Source: Xenophilus sp. L33
GTDB lineage: Bacteria > Pseudomonadota > Gammaproteobacteria > Burkholderiales > Burkholderiaceae_C
NCBI RefSeq assembly: GCF_009765735.1
Contig: NZ_LMUW01000207.1
Location: 1 to 33,410, forward strand
Direction of reading: 5' to 3'
DNA: 33,410 nt
This document shows, one piece after another, positions 24,503 through 30,551 of the stretch. The notes beneath the pieces were generated by a model, which saw only the letters and a program-made list of their open reading frames with translations, was not told where the DNA came from and searched no databases. Positions within the stretch are counted from its first letter, which is position 1. The number at the start of each line of letters is the position of its first letter. A program made the translations under genes and the position numbers.

Positions 24503-25114
24503 TTGGACCTCGACGACTTCCCCCCGATGCTGTTCATCGAAGGCCCCCTCGGCTTCGATGTGCCGGGCTGGATCTACGAGATCAAGCACGACGGCTACCG
24601 GGTCACCGCGATGTTCGGCGACGGCAAGTGCAGGCTGAGGACGCGCGCCGGCGCGGACTGCACGGTCTGGTTCCCGGAAGTGGCGCGCAGCCTGGCGACG
24701 ATCAAGGGCGGCCCGCACATCACGGACGGCGAGGTGTGCGTCTTCGACGAACAGGGACGCTCGAGCTTCGACCGGCTGCAGACGCGTGCGCGCCGGCGCC
24801 GCTGGTTCGAAGGTGCGGAGCCGGTGGGGTATGCCGTGTTCGACCTGCTGGTGGACAACGGCGTCGACATCACGCGGCAGCCGCTCGGCGCGCGCAAGGT
24901 GCTGCTGGCCGACCTGTTCCGCGTGGTGCCCGAGGGCATCGTCCTGGTCGGTCATCTGGTCACGGGCGCATCGCGGCTCTACAGCGAGGCGGTGCTCGGC
25001 CTCGGGCTCGAAGGGCTGGTCGCCAAGGGCATCGACAGCATCTATCGACCCGGCGTGCGCTCGCGCGAGTGGGTCAAGATCAAGCGTCCCGGCGCCGTGA
25101 CCGGCGAGCGCTGA
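24503..25114 (+). CDS. Stand-alone ATP-dependent DNA ligase adenylation domain (LigD-like)
   Basis: The 203-residue protein is only the nucleotidyltransferase domain of an ATP-dependent ligase. All core motifs are present: motif I KHDGYR (Lys28 is the adenylated residue), DGEV (75-78), YAVFDLL (110-116), LEGLVAKG (169-176) and WVKIKRP (190-196). The usual C-terminal OB-fold, about 100 residues in LigD-type ligases, is absent, and the frame ends 18 codons after motif IV-V. No Ku or polymerase-domain gene is nearby. Activity would be auto-adenylation; whether it joins DNA without an OB-fold is open. The start is TTG 24503 with GGTGA just upstream; ATG 24527 is an alternative. Confidence 0.85.
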   Translation: MDLDDFPPMLFIEGPLGFDVPGWIYEIKHDGYRVTAMFGDGKCRLRTRAGADCTVWFPEVARSLATIKGGPHITDGEVCVFDEQGRSSFDRLQTRARRRRWFEGAEPVGYAVFDLLVDNGVDITRQPLGARKVLLADLFRVVPEGIVLVGHLVTGASRLYSEAVLGLGLEGLVAKGIDSIYRPGVRSREWVKIKRPGAVTGER

Positions 25115-25124
25115 CGCCGCGCGC

Positions 25125-26393
25125 TCAAGCGTTGGCGGCGGCCCGCCGGAGACAGGTTCCCCGCGCGATGAGCGCGTCCATGGTCTCCAGCACCGGCGAC
25201 TCGAAGGCACGAAGCTGTGCGCCGTCGAGCCGGCGGGCCTCGAAGTCGTAGACGCACAGGGTTCCCAGCGTGTGGCCGCGGTCGGCCAGGCGCATCGCGG
25301 CGAAGAAGCGGACGAAGGGCATGCCGCGCACCTGCGGGTGTTCCGAGAAGCGGCGGTCGTCCAGCGTGTCATGCACCACCACGCGGTCTTCCTTCTGGTC
25401 GAACATCACTTCGCAGAACGACGTGTCGGCGGGCGATTCGCTGGCGGCGTAGCCGATGCAGGACTTGAACCAGTCCCGGTCTTCGTCCAGGAAGCTGATC
25501 ATGGCGACGGGCGCGGCGAGCAATCGGCTGGCGCGGGCCGCGATGTCGTCGAAGATGTCCTCCGGCGGCGAATCCAGGATGTCGAATCGACGCAAGGCCG
25601 CGAGGCGATGCCTGTCGCGGCGCGGACTCGCGGGATTCGCGGGATCCGCGGGACCCGGGGGAGGACGGTCGACCTCGATCGCCTCGAAGGCCGGCCGCAG
25701 CCGGTCGTATTCGAACTTGATCACCGCATAGCACTCGCACACGCGCGCTTCCAGGGCGTGGCGATCGACGACGGTCATGCTGCCGCGGCCGTGCGTGACG
25801 AGGCCATCCTTCTGCAACTGGATCGCCGCCATGTTGACGCTGGCGCGGCCCACGCCCAGGGTCTCGGCAATCATCTCCTGGGTGGTCTCGATCGAGTCGC
25901 CGGGATGCCGGTCGAGCATCAGGAGGATCCAGCGGCAGAGTTGCTCGTCGATCGTGTGATGCCGGTAGCACACGGCACTCTGTGCCATCTGCACGATCAA
26001 CACCTGCGTGTATCGCAGCAGCAATTCGGCGACGGCGGCCTTGTGCGCGAATTCATTCCGCAGTCGCCCGGCGCTGAGCCGGAACGCGGTGCCGCCGCTC
26101 TGGACCCTGGCGTAGCTCGGCGTGGTGCCGTTGCTCATCAGGCTCGACATGCCCACGATGCCTTCGCTGCCGACCACGCACAGTTCCGTCATGTCGCCGT
26201 CCGACAGCACGTAGAGCAGGGAAATCACGGCCATGACCGGGAAATAGACGTAGCGGCGGGTCGCGTGGGGTTCGTGCAGGACCTTCCCGATCGGCAGGTC
26301 CACCAGGCGCAGATCGTCTTGCCAGGGGCCCGGCGCGATGCGCACCAGGGCATCCAACAGGAGATTGATTCCGAGCGCGGACCCAGAGGCCAT
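25125..26393 (-). CDS. Crp/Fnr-family regulator fused to a C-terminal GAF domain
   Basis: The 422-residue protein has two parts. Residues about 20-230 are a Crp-type regulator: a cyclic-nucleotide-binding-like beta barrel (30-110), a dimer helix and a winged helix-turn-helix (TQEMIAETLGVGRASVNMAAIQL, 171-193). Residues about 265-410 are a GAF sensor domain (RRFDILDSPPEDIFDDIA, PVAMISFLDEDRDWFKS, LGTLCVYDF). They are joined by a Pro/Ala linker (PPPGPADPANPASP, 244-257) encoded by near-identical 9-base units. The effector-pocket residues of cAMP-binding Crp (the RSxxA arginine) are not evident, so the ligand is unknown. The start ATG 26393 has GGAG 6 bases upstream. The frame stays open to 26441, but without a ribosome site. 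Confidence 0.9.
   Translation of the reverse strand: MASGSALGINLLLDALVRIAPGPWQDDLRLVDLPIGKVLHEPHATRRYVYFPVMAVISLLYVLSDGDMTELCVVGSEGIVGMSSLMSNGTTPSYARVQSGGTAFRLSAGRLRNEFAHKAAVAELLLRYTQVLIVQMAQSAVCYRHHTIDEQLCRWILLMLDRHPGDSIETTQEMIAETLGVGRASVNMAAIQLQKDGLVTHGRGSMTVVDRHALEARVCECYAVIKFEYDRLRPAFEAIEVDRPPPGPADPANPASPRRDRHRLAALRRFDILDSPPEDIFDDIAARASRLLAAPVAMISFLDEDRDWFKSCIGYAASESPADTSFCEVMFDQKEDRVVVHDTLDDRRFSEHPQVRGMPFVRFFAAMRLADRGHTLGTLCVYDFEARRLDGAQLRAFESPVLETMDALIARGTCLRRAAANA
25629..25663. repeat. 9-base tandem repeat in the Crp-GAF linker
   Basis: Three or more near-identical units of the form CGCGGGATY occur in a row (CGCGGGATT, CGCGGGATC, CGCGGGACC), encoding the PAxP-type linker on the opposite strand. 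Unit number may vary between strains, changing linker length in whole 3-residue steps without breaking the frame. Confidence 0.55.
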
Positions 26394-26418
26394 GCAGCAC
26401 TCCACGTGTGGTAGATCG

Positions 26419-26443
26419 GGATGACAGCCTGCGATGGTCATCC
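26419..26443. promoter_or_regulatory. Inverted repeat upstream of the Crp-GAF gene
   Basis: GGATGAC (26419-26425) and GTCATCC (26437-26443) are complementary with an 11-base spacer. They lie 26-50 bases before the Crp-GAF start. The symmetry would suit a dimeric regulator, possibly the protein itself. Confidence 0.35.
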
Positions 26444-26542
26444 ATCCCGAGATGCTTGGGGCATGGCCGATTCAATTCGCGCGCTTCGCCTACAAGGGTA
26501 TCTACCCGGTCGCTTCGTGTGCACGAGCCGCGCCGTCAAGAC

Positions 26543-26586
26543 TTGGGACGGCAGCCACACTTACGGGACGCCTCGAATCCTACGAT
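26543..26586 (+). promoter_or_regulatory. 44-base conserved upstream element, copy 2 (hydrolase at 26621)
   Basis: Begins TTGGGACGGCAGCCACAC and ends CTCGAATCCTACGAT, 34 bases before the hydrolase ATG. It shares a further upstream GTCAAGAC with copy 3, which lies 2.4 kb away on the opposite strand. Confidence 0.55.
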
Positions 26587-26620
26587 GGCCTCTTTCGTCA
26601 TTCCCCCAGGATTCATCACC

Positions 26621-27496
26621 ATGAATGTCGGTTCTCACGCCGCCGCGCGGATCTGCCGGACGCCGCTCGGTCCGGTCGAGGTCGCCGTCGTCGGCGAGGG
26701 CATTCCGGTCCTCGTGATCCATGGCAGCCCGGGCGGCATCGACGCGGCCGAACTGATGGCCCGCTTCCTTCCGAAGACGCGGTTCAAGACGATCCTGCTC
26801 TCGCGGCCCGGCTACCTCGGCACCGAACTGGCCGACCGGCACTCGATCGATCGGCAGGCCGACCTGCTCGCCGCGCTGCTCGATGAACTGGGCATCGCGC
26901 GCGCCGCGGTCTGCACCTGGTCGGGCGGCGGCCCCGCCGGCTATCGGCTGGCCGTCAGGCATCCGGACAAGGTGGTGTCGCTGGTGACCTTCGCGGCGGT
27001 GAGCCAGGCCTACGACGACGCGAAGCTCGCCGGTGCGACCCGGCTGCTGTTCACGACCTCGGCCGGCCGCTGGCTGATGCGGGTGCTCGCGGCACACCAG
27101 CCGAGGCACTACATCGCCGGCGCGCTTTCGAGCGAAGGCCACCTGACCCGCCAGCAGCTGGACGCGCAGGTGGCGGCGGTGTTCGCCGACGACGCCAAGC
27201 GCCGGTTCATCCTCGACCTCGCGCCGACCCTCGAATTGGGCCGGGAAAGGCGGGAAGGCCATGACAACGACATCGCGCAATTCCGAAGGATCGAGTCGCT
27301 GGAGCTCGAATGCATCGAGGCACCTTCGCTCATCGTGCAAGGCATGCTCGATGCCGATCTGCCGCCGATGCACAGCGAGTTCGCGGCAGCGACGATCCCG
27401 CAGGCCGAATTGCTGAAACTGGAAGAGGGCACGCACCTGGCGCTGTACACCCATGTCGACGCCGACCAGGCCCAACGACGAGTCATCGATTCCTGA
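26621..27496 (+). CDS. Alpha/beta-fold hydrolase
   Basis: The 291-residue cytoplasmic hydrolase has oxyanion motif HGSPGG (34-39), a nucleophile elbow TWSGGG (Ser101), a Dx(D) acidic residue in QGMLDADLP and a late His in EEGTHLALYTH. It resembles proline-iminopeptidase or haloalkane-dehalogenase-like hydrolases, but the substrate cannot be assigned. I chose ATG 26621 because AGGA lies about 10 bases upstream. A possible earlier ATG (26585) would sit inside the conserved 44-base element. It is divergent from the Crp-GAF regulator. Confidence 0.87.
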   Translation: MNVGSHAAARICRTPLGPVEVAVVGEGIPVLVIHGSPGGIDAAELMARFLPKTRFKTILLSRPGYLGTELADRHSIDRQADLLAALLDELGIARAAVCTWSGGGPAGYRLAVRHPDKVVSLVTFAAVSQAYDDAKLAGATRLLFTTSAGRWLMRVLAAHQPRHYIAGALSSEGHLTRQQLDAQVAAVFADDAKRRFILDLAPTLELGRERREGHDNDIAQFRRIESLELECIEAPSLIVQGMLDADLPPMHSEFAAATIPQAELLKLEEGTHLALYTHVDADQAQRRVIDS

Positions 27497-27525
27497 TGGC
27501 GCACGCGCCTTAGCGCAGACATTCA

Positions 27526-27751
27526 TTGGCTTCGAGAGGCCAGCTTCCTGTCCGTCTCGAACGAGCCTCGAACAAGGGCGCTGGCGTCGATCCGGCCGGC
27601 TGGTCGTGGGTCGGCCTCTATGCGATCGCGGGCGCGGCGCTCGGCGTGATCGGCGTGGTGCCGTCGGCGATGGTGATGCTCTTTCCGCCGGCGACTGGTG
27701 GGCGCGGTGACCGCGGCTTTTCTGGCGCGTGAAGGGTTCGAGAAGACTTGA
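27526..27751 (+). pseudogene. Possible frameshifted remnant of a small membrane protein
   Basis: A hydrophobic segment (WSWVGLYAIAGAALGVIGVV, then PSAMVMLFPPA) is read in one frame. Near base 27690 the protein-like reading continues in another frame as LVGAVTAAFLAREGFEKT and stops at 27751. Two membrane spans joined by a one-base frameshift are the simplest reading. No ribosome site or recognised family is seen, so this is tentative. Confidence 0.3.
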
Positions 27752-27767
27752 CGGACCTCGCGCCTCG

Positions 27768-28301
27768 TCAGGCGTCGATCGCCGGCGGCGACGGGCCGAG
27801 CGACTCCTGCGTGAGCGGAGGCCCGAGAAACTCGACGCCCCAGCGCACTTCGAACTGGCGCAGGCGCTCGGCGAGAAGATCGACATCGACGTCGTCCGCC
27901 GGATCGGTCGCCCGAGCCAGTTCCCGGAAGAAGGCGGCGACGTCGATGCCGGGATGCAGCGTCACCTGCTGGCGCGCGCCGGTTCCCGTCACGTTGACGC
28001 AGGCCCGCGAGGCGCCGCCCGGCACGTGCACGAGGTCGCCCTTGCGCGCCAGGAAGCGGCGGCCGTCGACCTCGAAGACGAAGCGGCCGCTGAGGATGTG
28101 GACGATCTCGTCCTCCGCGCGGCGCATCCGGGGTGAGCCGGAGCGTGCGGCGTTCATCGTCTCGAACACGGCCGGCGAGCGGCCCTGGGGGCTGCCGGGC
28201 ACGCGAACGCGCACCGACATTCCCAGTGCGCGCAGATGGATGATCGATTCGCCCGCGTCGCGACGCGCAGCGCTCATCGCGACGAATCGGGAGCCGCTCA
28301 T
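27768..28301 (-). CDS. Cupin-domain protein
   Basis: The 177-residue protein has a conserved small beta-barrel core: MRRAEDEIVHILSGRFVFEVDG, then RRFLARKGDLVHVPGGASRACVN. This fits the two cupin motifs, with Glu/His replacing some usual metal ligands. A helical tail (VAAFFRELARATDP) follows. Members bind metals or small ligands; the role is unknown. ATG 28301 and ATG 28277 are both possible starts; neither has a clear ribosome site. It lies 35 bases after the stop of the duplicated periplasmic protein on the same strand, so it is probably its operon partner. Confidence 0.8.
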   Translation of the reverse strand: MSGSRFVAMSAARRDAGESIIHLRALGMSVRVRVPGSPQGRSPAVFETMNAARSGSPRMRRAEDEIVHILSGRFVFEVDGRRFLARKGDLVHVPGGASRACVNVTGTGARQQVTLHPGIDVAAFFRELARATDPADDVDVDLLAERLRQFEVRWGVEFLGPPLTQESLGPSPPAIDA

Positions 28302-28336
28302 GGCGCGTCGCCCGAGGGCCCCCGTCCGACCGCGCC

Positions 28337-28894
28337 TCAGGCCTTCTTGACCAGCGCGGTTGCGAACGCGCGCGTGTAGGTCAGCTTCATCTGGTCGCCG
28401 ACCTTGACGCCGTCGAGTTGCGCGGGGTCCTTCAGTTGCACTTCGCTCAGGTGGCCGTAGGGGCCGAGCACGGTGACGGTGCCTTGCGCCGGGTTCGTCG
28501 CCCAGACGTTGGTGACGATGGTGGTGCGCTTCATCGCGGCGTCGCCATCGACAGCCACGGTCCTGGCCTCCATGCGGATGCCGTCGCCCTTCTGGAAGTC
28601 GAGCGCCACGGCGCGGGCATAGGTCGCGTCGACCGTGTCGCCGATGTGCAGGCCGGCCAGGTTGACGTGGTTGCCGACGTCGACCGCGAACTCGTTGCCT
28701 TGCGCGCCCTTGAGAGTGACGATGCGGTTGTTGACGTCGATCGCGGCGATGGTGGCGCTGGCGGTGACGGCCGCGATCTTGCCCGCGGCGTCGATGACCT
28801 GGGCGGGTTGCGGAGCCGGTTGCTGCGCGAAGGCCGAGCCCGCGAAGAGCATGGAGGCGCACACGGCGCTGAGGGCGATCTGGTTGAACTTCAT
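28337..28894 (-). CDS. Periplasmic protein with two tandem homologous modules, function unknown
   Basis: The 185-residue protein has a Sec signal peptide (hydrophobic core then SAFAQQP, cleavage near residue 23). Two related modules follow: residues about 47-98 (ATIAAIDVNNRIVTLKG ... GLHIGDTVDATYARAVA) and about 125-181 (TNVWATNPAQGTVTVLG ... GVKVGDQMKLTYTRAFA). Each has the pattern of beta strands ending in a GD-x-hydrophobic-x-x-Y-x-RA turn, suggesting a duplicated small barrel. I recognise no family name. ATG 28894 is supported by AGGAG 9 bases upstream. A copy of the 44-base element lies 88 bases upstream. It heads an operon with the cupin gene. Confidence 0.85.
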   Translation of the reverse strand: MKFNQIALSAVCASMLFAGSAFAQQPAPQPAQVIDAAGKIAAVTASATIAAIDVNNRIVTLKGAQGNEFAVDVGNHVNLAGLHIGDTVDATYARAVALDFQKGDGIRMEARTVAVDGDAAMKRTTIVTNVWATNPAQGTVTVLGPYGHLSEVQLKDPAQLDGVKVGDQMKLTYTRAFATALVKKA

Positions 28895-28981
28895 GGTGAT
28901 AACTCCTGTGTGGTTTGCGGCGAGACGACTCGCCTGGGGTGGGTTGGTCCTCGTCTTGCGGTGTGCTTGTCGAGTGCATGA

Positions 28982-29025
28982 ATCGTAGGATTCGAGGCGC
29001 TGTCGCGGTGTGGCTCGCGTCCCAA
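28982..29025 (-). promoter_or_regulatory. 44-base conserved upstream element, copy 3 (periplasmic protein at 28894)
   Basis: Read leftward it begins TTGGGACGCGAGCCACAC and ends CTCGAATCCTACGAT, 88 bases before the ATG of the duplicated periplasmic protein. It has the same length as the copies at 19267 and 26543. Confidence 0.55.
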
Positions 29026-29159
29026 GTCTTGACGCTGTGTCTCGGCGTGACGCGACGCGTGGGCGGCTCCTCGAACTTGGGGAGTCGGTCGCTTGTGCGC
29101 GCGATTGAATTCGCCTGGCAAAGGGAGCAGGATCGAGCGCCGCACACCAGGAGCCCCGC

Positions 29160-30083
29160 ATGAACATCAGCCTCGGCCGTCTGAAGTGGTTCCTTGTCCT
29201 GTCGGCGAGCATCTTGTGGGGATGCCACACGGCCACGCTGGCACCGCCCGGCCAGGGCGCTGCGCGTGTCGGGCAGGCCACCGTCAACGGCACCACGCTG
29301 GTCTACCAGGAGCAGGGCAGTGGTTCGCCGGTGGTCTTCGTCCACGGCTGCTGCACCGACTACCGCGCCTGGGACGCGCAACGCCAGGCCGTCGCGGCGC
29401 ATCGCCGCTTCATCGCGCTCAACATGCGCTACTTCGGGACTGCGCCGTGGCCCGATGACCTGTCGAAATACTCGCAGCAGGTGGACGCTGACGACGTCGC
29501 AGCCTTCATCCGGGAATTGAACGCGGGTCCGGTGGACCTGGTCGGCTGGTCGTACAGCGGTCCGGTGGTGATGCTGGTGGTGCTGCAGCATCCGGAGCTG
29601 GTGCGCAGCCTCGCCATTCACGAGCCCGCTTCGGTCACCTACGTGAACGACCCCGCCGTGGTGCAGGCTGCCAACGACGACCGCGCGGCGGCGCTGGGGC
29701 CGGTGATCGCGGCAGCGAAGGCCGGCGACCTGGCCGAAGCAGCGCGCCTCACGCCCATCGGGGTCAACCACCAGCCCGATTTCTGGCAGACCGCGACGCC
29801 GGAAATGCGCGCGATGTTCATCGACAACGCGCGCACCTGGAAGCTGGCGCTGACCGCACCGCCGCAGCCTCCGATCACCTGCGACATGCTGGGGCAGATC
29901 AGGATCCCGGTGCTGATCACCGTCGGCAAGGACACGCGCGCCTACTACCAGGCCGCCGCGACCGGTGCGGCCGCCTGCATCCACGGCGTGCGCTTCGTGA
30001 CCGTTCCGGGGCGCCACCTGGCGATCGCCCAGGAGCCCGAGGCCTTCAATTCGGCGCTGCTGCAATTTTTGCCGGCGAACTGA
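29160..30083 (+). CDS. Exported alpha/beta-fold hydrolase (possible lipoprotein)
   Basis: The 307-residue hydrolase has an N-terminal export signal ending ILWGCHT. Cys22 could be lipidated, although Trp at position -2 is unusual for a lipobox. The catalytic core has VHGCCTDYRAWD (oxyanion H62-G63), a nucleophile elbow GWSYSG (Ser131) and a His in PGRHLAIAQEPE. An acidic residue in VGKDTRAYY could complete the triad. It probably works in the periplasm on an unknown ester or amide. AAAGGGAG lies about 30 bases upstream, which is too far to be the ribosome site, so translation initiation looks weak. Confidence 0.87.
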   Translation: MNISLGRLKWFLVLSASILWGCHTATLAPPGQGAARVGQATVNGTTLVYQEQGSGSPVVFVHGCCTDYRAWDAQRQAVAAHRRFIALNMRYFGTAPWPDDLSKYSQQVDADDVAAFIRELNAGPVDLVGWSYSGPVVMLVVLQHPELVRSLAIHEPASVTYVNDPAVVQAANDDRAAALGPVIAAAKAGDLAEAARLTPIGVNHQPDFWQTATPEMRAMFIDNARTWKLALTAPPQPPITCDMLGQIRIPVLITVGKDTRAYYQAAATGAAACIHGVRFVTVPGRHLAIAQEPEAFNSALLQFLPAN

Positions 30084-30097
30084 AGCCGGACGAAGAA

Positions 30098-30119
30098 AAG
30101 GCCGGTCTGAACCGGCCTT
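30098..30119. terminator. Bidirectional intrinsic terminator between the hydrolase and csbD
   Basis: AAGGCCGG and CCGGCCTT form a perfect 8-base stem with a 6-base loop (TCTGAA), between convergent genes. Leftward it is followed by TTCTTCG with a T-run, so it suits csbD best; rightward a TT pair is present. Confidence 0.75.
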
Positions 30120-30141
30120 CGTGTGCAAGCGCTGATGCGCT

Positions 30142-30327
30142 TTACGGCTTCTTGGTGACCGTGTCGACGGCCTGCTTCACGTCGCCGACCTTCTTCTGCA
30201 CGGCACCGGCGGTCTTGTCCGCGGCGCCTTCGCCCTGCAGGCGTTCGTTGCCGACGGCCTTGCCGACCGTCTCCTTCACGCTGCCCTTGGCTTTCTGCAG
30301 CGTACCTTCGACTTGATCCTTGTTCAT
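30142..30327 (-). CDS. CsbD-family stress protein
   Basis: The 61-residue hydrophilic helical protein starts MNKDQVEGTLQKAKGSVKETVGKAVG, the CsbD signature, and has the repeated GAADKTAGAVQKKVGD unit. CsbD-like proteins are abundant in general stress and stationary-phase responses; the molecular role is not established. The start ATG 30327 has GGGGA upstream. It ends at a strong terminator and appears to be a single-gene unit, divergent from the AI-2E permease fusion. Confidence 0.9.
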   Translation of the reverse strand: MNKDQVEGTLQKAKGSVKETVGKAVGNERLQGEGAADKTAGAVQKKVGDVKQAVDTVTKKP

Positions 30328-30551
30328 GGCTTTTCCCCAGGTGAGTTGATCGTCGGATGACAGCATGGATGCTGCGTGCCGCCGCGGCGAGGGGATGAGC
30401 GGCGCGACGCCGTCATCGTGTAGGTCGCATGCCGTGGCCTGCAGCGGCCTGATTTCCTACGCGGCTTGAGCAACAAGGCGTACCGATTCGTGACGAAGCG
30501 CAAGCCATCCTTGCTCGCCTGCTGCGTTGGACCCCACCCGAGAGCCGAACC
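30328..30551. other. Divergent regulatory region between csbD and the AI-2E permease fusion
   Basis: About 220 bases without a gene. It contains GATTTCCTACGC (near 30451) and, on the other strand, CCTACACGATGA (near 30420). Both resemble the right end of the 44-base element, but the TTGGGACG end is missing. It could be a related, diverged promoter class. Confidence 0.35.
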
